The translations under genes and the position numbers were made by a program. DNA of 11,449 bases from Bacteroidota bacterium (lineage in GTDB: Bacteria; Zhuqueibacterota; Zhuqueibacteria; Zhuqueibacterales; Geothermadaptataceae). The stretch spans positions 1 to 11,449 of the forward strand of contig DRLW01000303.1 in the NCBI GenBank assembly GCA_011375275.1. Direction: 5' to 3'. The notes beneath the pieces were generated by a model that saw only the letters and a list, made by a program, of their open reading frames with translations, did no database searches and was not told where the DNA came from. Shown piece after piece: positions 1 through 7,031 of the stretch; the stretch's first letter is position 1; each line of letters opens with the position of its first letter.

Positions 1-686
1 ACACGCGGTGAATCGAAAATGACGGCGCTGTCGCTGTCGGGTTCGCCGCGCAGACCGAGGCTGAGGCCGATCTCGGTGTCGGGATGCTGCGGCAGGATGC
101 GGATATAGTAGGATAACTCGTGCTGCAGCGTACGTTCGAATTCGATCAGGGCTGAATTTTTGAAACGTACTTCGATTCGGGCGGGGTTGTCGGTCCAACG
201 CTCACTCTGAATTTTAATCTGCAGGGTTTGGAAATACCGCTGAACCAATTCCGGAGTCGCCGGAGTTCCTGTTTCGCGCTGTCTGAAATCCGCCGGCTGC
301 CCGAGGATGATCAATTTGATACCCGAGGCAACCTGCCGCGTGATCCAGCGCAGGTAGGCATCCGGGTCATCGAAGGCGTTGGCCTCAAACCATGCGATGA
401 CAGCATGGTAGCGGGGCATATCCTCGTCGGCCGGCACTCCCTGCTGGAGATCGTGATAGTCCACGATGCAGCCGAGATGGTTGAGCACCATTTCCAGATT
501 TTCGTGCACCGGGGTCTCGTTGATATGGCCGAAAACCCTGCTGTCATACAGAGCCAGCACGTGGCGTTTGACTGCAACGGAAGAGCGCAGGTCGCCGGAT
601 GCGTGCAGCGCGCTGGCTGCGAAGAAAATGGTCAGGCACAACAGACTGCCAAAAATGTGAGCGATTGTTTTTTCAGGACGATACAT
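1..686 (-). CDS. exported PelA-like (DUF2194-like) polysaccharide protein, C-terminus beyond window
   Basis: The frame is open from the ATG at 686 to the left edge, giving 228 N-terminal residues. A basic start (MYRPEK) and a hydrophobic stretch at about 10-28 ending in ALHASG look like a signal peptide, so the product should be exported. The mature start has an alternating beta/alpha pattern: a strand VLALYDS (43-49), NHLGCIVDYHDLQQGVP (69-85), a strand HAVIAWF (94-100) and IKLIILGQPADF (123-134). This recalls the amidotransferase- or flavodoxin-like middle region of PelA-type exopolysaccharide proteins and DUF2194 proteins. That assignment is from memory of the family and is tentative. No GH114 glycosidase domain precedes it. 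The purine-rich AAAAAGG about 6 bases upstream is the ribosome site. A TACAAT at 751-756 (minus) could be a -10 box. Any catalytic domain would lie outside the window. Confidence 0.6.
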   Translation of the reverse strand, partial: MYRPEKTIAHIFGSLLCLTIFFAASALHASGDLRSSVAVKRHVLALYDSRVFGHINETPVHENLEMVLNHLGCIVDYHDLQQGVPADEDMPRYHAVIAWFEANAFDDPDAYLRWITRQVASGIKLIILGQPADFRQRETGTPATPELVQRYFQTLQIKIQSERWTDNPARIEVRFKNSALIEFERTLQHELSYYIRILPQHPDTEIGLSLGLRGEPDSDSAVIFDSPR

Positions 687-823
687 GGTAACCTTTTTGT
701 CATTCTGCCGGTTACGCAGTGTATCGTCCACCCGGCATGGAGATGCAGAGATTGTACATTTTTTTAACCTCAGTGAACCGGGCCAGGAACGGGGCGGCTA
801 TGACGCAGGAGCGTCGGGAGGAA

Positions 824-884
824 CGTCACACCGCAGGAGCGGTGTGACGAGATGCGAGATGCGCGGGAGCGGTGTGACGAGATG
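824..884. repeat. palindromic intergenic repeat, two tandem units
   Basis: GGAGCGGTGTGACGAGATG occurs twice, at 836-854 and 866-884, with a 30-base period. The first unit also forms a perfect 11-base inverted repeat with the sequence before it: CGTCACACCGC at 824-834 pairs with GCGGTGTGACG at 839-849 around the loop AGGA. A related copy in the opposite orientation with one mismatch lies at 1896-1911, so the motif brackets the DUF3078 gene. It looks like a REP-like dispersed element. The genome-wide copy number cannot be seen from here. Confidence 0.7.
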
Positions 885-909
885 AACCATCTCCGGATGG
901 CAAAGGCAG

Positions 910-949
910 AAAAAAAACGGCGCTCCGGGAATATGCTCCCGGGCGCCGT
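910..949 (-). terminator. strong intrinsic terminator of the DUF3078 gene
   Basis: On the minus strand a GC-rich hairpin starts 23 bases after the stop codon. The arms at 917-930 and 937-949 pair over 13 base pairs with one bulged base (924) and a six-base loop (931-936). The stem is followed directly by eight U residues (A-tract 910-917 on the plus strand). This is a textbook Rho-independent terminator and should separate the barrel gene from the exported protein gene downstream. Confidence 0.9.
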
Positions 950-971
950 CGGGTTTCGGTTGGGCAGGAAA

Positions 972-1820
972 TTATAAAAAAGTATAGGTGAAGCCGATCG
1001 CCAGCGACTGCATGAGCTGGCGTTTTTTGGATATGTTTCTGTCGTAGAGCAGCCGGATGCCGAGATTGACGTTGATGTACCTGGCTACCTTGGCCGTCAT
1101 CTGAGTATCCCAGTTGACATCGATCTCATCCACGCCTTTGATGTTGGAAAACAGCTCCATTTTGGATTTTAAAACCAGGTCCTCGCTGAGCTTGCGGGTA
1201 AAATCGATGACTGATTCGGCGCCGTATTCAGAGAGCGTCTTTTCGATTTCAGGCGTGTCCGGGTTGTCGGCATAGGGTGCCGGGAAGGAATTGGTGAAGG
1301 TCTGCTTTGCACTGGCACCGACACGAACTTTCAGGCCTGTGGCCGGCTCAAAGCCGATCCCCGCACTCTGCGTCAGATAGAGGGGGTCGAAAAAAGAGGA
1401 CACCACAGTGCTGCTGTTCTCTCCATAGATGAGACCATCGGCAAACTGAGTCCATCCGCCGAGACTCAGGTATGGCTCGGCAGCTTTTTCGATATTAAAC
1501 TTGAGAACGCTTTCCAGCCGGACCTCATCGACGGTCTTGCGTGTTCCCTGATCGCCGACGCGGGACTGGCCATAGGCAAACTTTCCGGTCGTCGTCCAGG
1601 TGGCCTTCTCCGAAGTATTGATGAACTTTGCGTTCAGGTCAAACTGCCAGGAAAAAGCGTTTTCCCCACCCTGAGACCAGTTGTCGAAACCGACCTGGTT
1701 CAAGCCAAGGTTACCGATTATTTCATTGTTCCAGCCGTATTTTGGCTTTTCCTGCGCTGCGACCGTAACTGCAAACAGCAAGATGACCACCGGCAGAATG
1801 GTTTTTAATCCTCTCTCCAT
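972..1820 (-). CDS. DUF3078 family outer-membrane beta-barrel protein
   Basis: The protein has 282 residues. Residues 1-22 form a signal peptide (MERGLK, a hydrophobic core, then TVAAQ), with likely cleavage before EKPKYGW. The mature protein is rich in alternating polar and hydrophobic strands. Its N-terminal motif NxGLNQVGFDNWSQGGENAFSW (about 36-57), followed by YGQSR and KTVDEVRLES, is characteristic of DUF3078 proteins of Bacteroidetes, Ignavibacteria and relatives. The family is predicted to form an outer-membrane barrel of unknown function. The C-terminus, IGFTYTFL, ends with the alternating aromatic pattern expected of a beta-signal for barrel assembly. An excellent ribosome site (AGAGGAG) lies 6 bases before the ATG. 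A terminator follows the stop, and a palindrome (1863-1877) lies upstream, so it is probably a single-gene unit. The family call is fairly sure; the function is unknown. Confidence 0.85.
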   Translation of the reverse strand: MERGLKTILPVVILLFAVTVAAQEKPKYGWNNEIIGNLGLNQVGFDNWSQGGENAFSWQFDLNAKFINTSEKATWTTTGKFAYGQSRVGDQGTRKTVDEVRLESVLKFNIEKAAEPYLSLGGWTQFADGLIYGENSSTVVSSFFDPLYLTQSAGIGFEPATGLKVRVGASAKQTFTNSFPAPYADNPDTPEIEKTLSEYGAESVIDFTRKLSEDLVLKSKMELFSNIKGVDEIDVNWDTQMTAKVARYINVNLGIRLLYDRNISKKRQLMQSLAIGFTYTFL

Positions 1821-1862
1821 GAAAAACTCCTCTTCTGAAAATGTCCGTTTGACCTGAAGGAA

Positions 1863-1877
1863 TTACAAATTTTGTAA
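1863..1877. promoter_or_regulatory. 15-base AT-rich palindrome upstream of the DUF3078 gene, possible operator
   Basis: TTACAAA-T-TTTGTAA is a perfect palindrome around one central base, centred about 50 bases before the ATG at 1820. Its size and position fit a dimeric regulator site overlapping the promoter. No specific regulator can be named. Confidence 0.35.
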
Positions 1878-1893
1878 AATCAGGCGTAAATAC

Positions 1894-1966
1894 CTCTCGT
1901 CACACTGCTCCAGCGACGTGACATCCCTGTTGCCGCTCCCGCGGCAGTCCACGAGCGAAACGAGAG
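1894..1966. repeat. REP-like inverted-repeat element
   Basis: The outer arms CTCTCGT / ACGAGAG enclose a perfect six-base hairpin with a TCCC loop (1931-1946). The left arm contains a 16-base sequence that matches, on the opposite strand and with one mismatch, the tandem repeats at 836-851 and 866-881. Shared sequence at both ends of the barrel gene suggests one family of dispersed elements. Confidence 0.55.
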
Positions 1967-2171
1967 ACCACCTGCCCCAATGATGGTTCCATTCCCTCAT
2001 ACGATGCACAGTCGCGCTGGCTGAACAGGTACATTATTCCATCGGTGAAATTTTTTGGCTCATCACGATCCCCGTTCTAACGGAAATTTATAGCTGAATC
2101 GGGTTGCACAAATCAGCGGCGGTTGTGGGTGATGAGATGCTGGGAGCTGCCGGCAGGGTGATGGCCAGGGA

Positions 2172-2300
2172 TCAAGCGGCGTGGTTGCCGTTTTTTTTGG
2201 GGCCCATGCTTCTGTTGGTCAGTTTGATCAGAGCCAGACCAACTAAGAGCCCTGCGAGCAGTGCGCCTGCTAAAACTGTGGCAAGATAATAATTTTCCAT
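2172..2300 (-). CDS. small single-helix membrane protein, hypothetical
   Basis: A 42-residue frame starts at the ATG at 2300, which has a good ribosome site (TGGAG, 8 bases upstream). A longer version from 2378 has no comparable site, so the short start is preferred. The protein is one hydrophobic segment, about residues 5-25 (YLATVLAGALLAGLLVGLAL), with small residues spaced as in helix-packing motifs, then a basic tail (KLTNRS, GPKKNGNHAA). The tail predicts a cytoplasmic C-terminus. It lies between the mscS unit and the DUF3078 gene on the same strand. No family is recognised. It could be a real small membrane protein or a chance frame; the ribosome site and the clean helix-tail architecture favour the former. 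Confidence 0.45.
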   Translation of the reverse strand: MENYYLATVLAGALLAGLLVGLALIKLTNRSMGPKKNGNHAA

Positions 2301-2435
2301 TTTAATTGCTCCAGAAATTGAGATGACGGTTTTCATTGTGTTGCCAATGGAAATCGGCAGCAGGATGCAGATGTTCATGAGATCACTGAAGAGTCATCTT
2401 TTTTGACAGGAGCGTACATTGTTGGCTGAAAATAA

Positions 2436-2499
2436 TCTGCGGGCCGGCATATGCCTGCCCTTTGCAGGGAGTGGCATACGGGGGTCCCCGACCCGCAGA
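2436..2499 (-). terminator. branched palindromic element downstream of mscS, possible terminator or structured RNA
   Basis: TCTGCGGG (2436-2443) pairs perfectly with CCCGCAGA (2492-2499). Inside, TATGCC (2450-2455) pairs with GGCATA (2473-2478) and encloses CCTGC/GCAGG (2454-2458 and 2464-2468) as a competing hairpin. GGGGTCCCC lies at 2481-2489. Read on the minus strand, the outer stem starts 36 bases after the mscS stop and is followed by ATTATTTT, a modest U-rich run. Termination is plausible. A REP-like element is the alternative. Confidence 0.45.
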
Positions 2500-2534
2500 A
2501 CGGGACTAGATTTTCAAATTATGGTCGTCAATAA

Positions 2535-3353
2535 TCAGTGATTATAAACATGTACATCTTGTTGTGGATACGGAATCGACAGTTTTTCCTGGTCAAAAGT
2601 CAGCTTGACTTTTTCCTGCATGTCGAAGTAAATCCCCCAATAATCCCCGGATTTACACCAGACGCGTACGGTGAAATTTACCGAGCTGTCTGCCAGTTCC
2701 GAGACAGCGATCATCGGCTCGGGATCGCTGAGGATGCGGCTGTCTTCTTTGATAAGGCGCAGCAAGACCTCTTTTGCCTTTTTCAGGTCATCATCATAAC
2801 CGATGCCAAATGTCATGTCAACGCGCCGCGTGGGCATGGTCGAATAGTTGATGATGTTGCCTCCGGCCAGAGGACCATTCGGGATGATGATGATTTTATT
2901 GTCGCCGGTTTTCAGAATGGTGTTGAAAATCTGGATTTCCTTCACACTGCCGGCAAAGCCTTGTGCTTCGATGAAATCGCCGACTTTGTAGGGTTTGAAC
3001 AGCAGGATTAAGACGCCGCCGGCGAAGTTAGCCAGGCTGCCTTGCAGCGCCAGACCCACGGCCAAACCTGCCGCACCGATAATCGCGACAAAGGAAGTCG
3101 TGTTGATGCCCAGCATGGAAGCAACGCTGATCAACAGCATGACTTTCAGCAGCACCGTTACCAGGCTGGAGAGAAAGTGTTGCAGCGAAACCTCTACTTT
3201 GCTGCGCTCCAGTGCTTTGGTGAACAGGGAGCTGATGAATTTGATGACCCACAAACCAATGATCAGGGTGATGATTGCTGCGATCAGCCCCGGGCCGATC
3301 TCCCAGGCAAAATCTATCGCCTGGCTCACAAAATCAGGAGGAGCGTTTTCCAT
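2535..3353 (-). CDS. mscS: small-conductance mechanosensitive channel MscS
   Basis: The protein has 272 residues (E. coli MscS has 286). It forms a heptameric inner-membrane pore that opens under membrane tension and releases solutes on osmotic downshock. Three helices are visible: TM1 about 18-42, TM2 about 59-81, and the pore-lining TM3 about 88-119 with the conserved Gly/Ala-rich motif GAAGLAVGLALQGSLAN (93-109). The beta domain follows, with KVGDFIEA, VKEIQIFNT and the hallmark IIIPNGPLAGGNIINYS (155-171), then the cytoplasmic alpha/beta domain ending in SIPYPQQDVHV, as in E. coli. All landmark regions are present, so it should be functional. A ribosome site GAGGG precedes the ATG by 8 bases. 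It is probably transcribed alone: 267 bases separate it from the zinc-ribbon gene, and a palindromic element follows. Confidence 0.96.
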   Translation of the reverse strand: MENAPPDFVSQAIDFAWEIGPGLIAAIITLIIGLWVIKFISSLFTKALERSKVEVSLQHFLSSLVTVLLKVMLLISVASMLGINTTSFVAIIGAAGLAVGLALQGSLANFAGGVLILLFKPYKVGDFIEAQGFAGSVKEIQIFNTILKTGDNKIIIIPNGPLAGGNIINYSTMPTRRVDMTFGIGYDDDLKKAKEVLLRLIKEDSRILSDPEPMIAVSELADSSVNFTVRVWCKSGDYWGIYFDMQEKVKLTFDQEKLSIPYPQQDVHVYNH

Positions 3354-3529
3354 ATAGAACCCTCAGAGTATGTGTTAATAATGGCACCTGCCTTTTTTTA
3401 TCTCACAGTGCTTTGCGCTAGCAGGCGGGAACGGATGTGTTTTGTCTGGCTATCCCGATTTATTTGCACAATCAACGCTGCTGAGTGGGAATCGGTACAG
3501 CTGAAAAATTTTGTTCGGCAAAGCACCTG

Positions 3530-3570
3530 TTTGCTGAGTTAACCTCAGGGTATCCAGTAAACTCAGCAAA
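3530..3570. repeat. inverted repeat between the zinc-ribbon gene and mscS
   Basis: TTTGCTGAGTT (3530-3540) is an exact inverted copy of AACTCAGCAAA (3560-3570), with 19 bases between. CTGAG/CTCAG (3534-3548) nests within it as an alternative fold. It lies 51 bases past the zinc-ribbon stop and about 180 bases before the mscS start. It has no U-tract directly after it on the minus strand, so it is at best a weak terminator. Confidence 0.5.
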
Positions 3571-3620
3571 CCGGCCTTGCCCTGTAAACCGGCATCTGTC
3601 ATTAGCAATTCGTGCAAGAT

Positions 3621-3833
3621 TTATGATTCGTTCTCGTTCGAGGTACCGTGATCCTGCTTTTTGTATTTGTCAACAGCATTATCTGACGTTTTTTCCCCTT
3701 CTTCAGCTTCCTTCAGCGCGAAATAATCCAGTTTGGCCCTGCATTTTTTGCAGATGACATATCGCCCCAAAAACAGATCGAGATGAAATGAGTTCATCTC
3801 TCTGCAGGCCCGGCATCGTAGATGGAGTTCCAT
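3621..3833 (-). CDS. small zinc-ribbon protein
   Basis: The protein has 70 residues. It carries two CxxC knuckles, C7-R-A-C10 and C28-K-K-C31, separated by 17 residues containing FHLDLFLGRYVI. This is the layout of a single treble-clef or zinc-ribbon module binding one metal ion. The remaining half (about 40-70) is a highly charged, probably disordered tail (KEAEEGEKTSDN to GTSNENES). The start at 3833 is chosen because AGGGAG lies 8 bases upstream. An in-frame extension to 3962 would add 43 low-complexity residues encoded by an inverted-repeat element. Such proteins are often nucleic-acid-binding or assembly factors, but nothing here identifies a partner. The gene stands alone between two non-coding stretches. 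Confidence 0.7.
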   Translation of the reverse strand: MELHLRCRACREMNSFHLDLFLGRYVICKKCRAKLDYFALKEAEEGEKTSDNAVDKYKKQDHGTSNENES

Positions 3834-4427
3834 CGGCCTAACTCCCTGGTTCACCGTTGACAGAATCACAGGGTAACGCAGGCCGCCCTGACTCCCCTCG
3901 TCCTGAATCGCCTTCTCCTGAATGCCTGCGTTACTCCTGCCAGGTGTTACTCCCTTTGTCACATCATCCGGGGATGCACTGTGCCGGACGCGGCCTGTTT
4001 AGACAAACCTCATGCCAATCGGTGAGTGAGAGTGATTTTTTTGATTCCAATATATGGTAAGTGCTGTAAAAATAACTTTTTGTCTCTGTCTTTTCACTGC
4101 GGGGTCAAAGCAGGTCATATCTGGCAACGGGAAAAGGGTAGTGGTGAAATGGCTATCCGGATGGTGAAATGACCAATCGCGAAAAGCCGCATGGAGTGCG
4201 AGGAAGCACAGGAAATCTCTTATACCTCAAGCCTGTAGCCTCGCAGCATCATTCCAGCCAGGCGCTGTGCAGCGCAGTACCGGTATCTCGCCGGGTAAGA
4301 TGGCAGCTTTCGGGATATCCCAGTCCGCCGGGATGCGGCTGGCGATATCCAGAGTTGGCCGGGTACAATGATACTGGTGATGAGTCGGGAAAATTCATTT
4401 TGAAAAAATATGGCTCCGGCAAAATGG
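3834..4427. other. non-coding region between the zinc-ribbon and sigma-54 activator genes
   Basis: This 594-base stretch has no convincing gene. It holds an 11-base inverted repeat (3873-3883 / 3924-3934) and several perfect short palindromes: GCGCTG-TG-CAGCGC (4262-4275) and GGGATATCCC (4312-4321). AT-rich DNA at about 4036-4082 probably contains the zinc-ribbon promoter, but no clear -35/-10 pair was found. No U-tract hairpin was found just after the activator stop at 4428. Confidence 0.55.
3873..3934. repeat. inverted-repeat element upstream of the zinc-ribbon gene
   Basis: GTAACGCAGGC (3873-3883) and GCCTGCGTTAC (3924-3934) are exact inverted copies 40 bases apart. The space between contains TCCTGAAT twice, at 3901-3908 and 3916-3923. 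It lies in the leader of the zinc-ribbon gene (minus strand) and has no coding signal of its own. The GCGTTAC end resembles the end of the palindromic repeats at 6769 and 6878. Confidence 0.55.
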
Positions 4428-5815
<1,388 letters not shown>

Positions 5816-5819
<4 letters not shown>

Positions 5820-6343
5820 CGCTTTTTTGCTTCCGGCATGGCTGCGACGACGAGCTCGAAGAGAGATTCGACATTTTCGCCGGTTTTGGCGCTGGTGAGG
5901 ACTGCAGGCGCCTGCCAGCGAGCAGCAAAAGCATGCAGCTCGCTCTCCACCTGCTCGTGGCTGTCGAGCAGGTCTGTCTTGTTGCCGGCAAAAACGAGTG
6001 CAGCTCCGGGGTTTGATTCGATAAACTCTTTGATCCTGATCTGTTTTTCAGCAAAGCTGCTTTCACGGGTCAGGTCGAGCACGATGATCGCGGCAGCAGC
6101 ACCGCGGAAATAGTTGCGTGTCGCTGCGGTGAATTTTTCGATATGCGCCAGGTCCCAGATGATGAGGTTGAACTGTATCCCGGTAACGCTGTCTGACAGG
6201 GCTTTGTGCGACAGGTGCACACCGATCGTCGAAAGGTATTTTTCCTCGAAAATGCCATGAACGAACCGGCGCACCAGGCTGGTTTTCCCGGCACCGAACG
6301 TTCCCAGCATGCAGATTTTTTTGCTGTAAACGGAGATATTCAT
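5816..6343 (-). CDS. bacterial Ras/Rab-like small GTPase with degenerate G3 motif
   Basis: The 175 residues span essentially one small-GTPase fold. G1 is GTFGAGKTS (14-22), a good P-loop. G2 is T39 within YLSTIGV, like the switch I of Rab proteins. G4 is NKTD (121-124) and G5 is TSAKTG (150-155). G3 is odd: WDLAHIEKF (63-71), where Ras has WDTAGQE. The invariant DxxG glycine is His67 and the catalytic glutamine position is Ile68. Nucleotide binding looks intact, but intrinsic hydrolysis and switch II movement should be altered. No prenylation or membrane segment is seen. The ribosome site is weak. An upstream in-frame ATG is followed at once by a stop, so 6343 is kept. The stop overlaps the activator start by four bases. 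It belongs to the bacterial MglA/Rab-like group broadly, but a subfamily cannot be assigned. The neighbouring OmpA-domain protein is a plausible partner. Confidence 0.9.
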
Positions 6344-6475
6344 ATTCTGAGCAATTCACATTTATTGAGCCTGACCCGAGCAGTTTATTTTTTGGTGTCC
6401 GTCCGGCGAACCTCTTCTCTTCCTTCAATTTTTCCCCTTCCCTCCGGCTCAAATGCGGATACAGAAGAGACGTAG

Positions 6476-6495
6476 CCGAAGTGGCAACACTTCGG
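6476..6495. repeat. perfect 8-base hairpin
   Basis: CCGAAGTG (6476-6483) and CACTTCGG (6488-6495) pair exactly around the loop GCAA. This is a GNRA tetraloop if transcribed on the plus strand. No U-tract follows, so it is more like a dispersed repeat or RNA hairpin than a terminator. Confidence 0.55.
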
Positions 6496-6768
6496 GCGCA
6501 CCGGGGTCGGAGCTCCTGCGAGTTCCGCTATCAGTCCAGAGAAACCGCGTATAAGAACTATTTTCAGTCCTTGCTGTCAGGTCGTCATGAATCTTTCAGC
6601 TCTTCCTTGGATTGTGTGGGTTTTCAAAATGATATTTGTTCCTTGCCCAATTTGGGAGATTGTTGACGATATAATTCCGGATGCGGCCAGCGCGGTGTAG
6701 GCTCGCCCCGCCGGTTGCTCCTGCAGGGCGGTTTTTGGCCCTGGTTTAATATATAGGCGGCCGTACCA

Positions 6769-6900
6769 CGCGACATGAATGTCGCGTTACATCTGGGCAC
6801 TCCCCATACCGGGCCATTTATGTCGCGTCCCAGCCGTTCTACCTGAAGCATTCTGGATGACGAAAAGTATCGTCCATCGCGACATGAATGTCGCGTTACA
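6769..6900. repeat. pair of palindromic dispersed repeats
   Basis: The palindrome CGCGACAT-GA-ATGTCGCG followed by TTACA occurs exactly at 6769-6791 and 6878-6900, 109 bases apart, each followed by a similar sequence (ATCTGG and CCTGG). A half copy (ATGTCGCGT) sits at 6820-6828. Each copy can form an 8-base-pair hairpin with a two-base loop in DNA or a slightly larger loop in RNA. The layout is like a BIME/REP cluster between two transcription units. Confidence 0.8.
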
Positions 6901-7031
6901 CCTGGCGCCCAACACGATTTGATGAAGAGCCAAAAAATCTTGCCGTCATTCTGTTATCTGAATTTCCTCTGCGCCAGGTGCATTTCGTACTATGCGGAAT
7001 GAACCGGGCCAGCTTATTCCTTCTGCACCCT

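Larger units (their letters stand above)
1821..2171. other. non-coding region with inverted repeats
   Basis: No convincing gene is seen here. The right part (1894-1966) can fold into a structure with an outer stem CTCTCGT (1894-1900) / ACGAGAG (1960-1966) and an inner hairpin TGCCGC-TCCC-GCGGCA (1931-1946). It includes the opposite-strand copy of the GGTGTGACGAG repeat (1896-1911). A further small palindrome, CTGCCGGCAG, lies at 2147-2156, just downstream of the small membrane frame. Confidence 0.6.
6344..7031. other. 688-base non-coding region with dispersed palindromic repeats
   Basis: No gene is supported here; the short frames run through repeats. It contains a hairpin (6476-6495), two exact 23-base copies of a palindromic repeat (6769-6791 and 6878-6900) with a half copy between them (6820-6828), and a 9-base inverted repeat (6900-6908 / 6971-6979). 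A purine-rich stretch on the minus strand (about 6403-6445) lies in the leader of the GTPase gene. The GTPase/activator unit must be promoted from within this region, but no clear sigma-70 or -24/-12 promoter was found. Confidence 0.6.

Noticed and set aside
3834..3962. N-terminal extension of the zinc-ribbon protein to an ATG at 3962
   Set aside because: The added 43 residues are encoded by an inverted-repeat element and are low complexity, whereas the internal start at 3833 has a good ribosome site.
6624..6851. 75-codon minus-strand frame
   Set aside because: It runs through the palindromic dispersed repeat and has no ribosome site or recognisable domain. It looks like translated repeat.
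6769..6900. CRISPR-like repeat pair
   Set aside because: Only two full copies occur, spaced 109 bases apart and palindromic, with no regular spacers and no cas genes.
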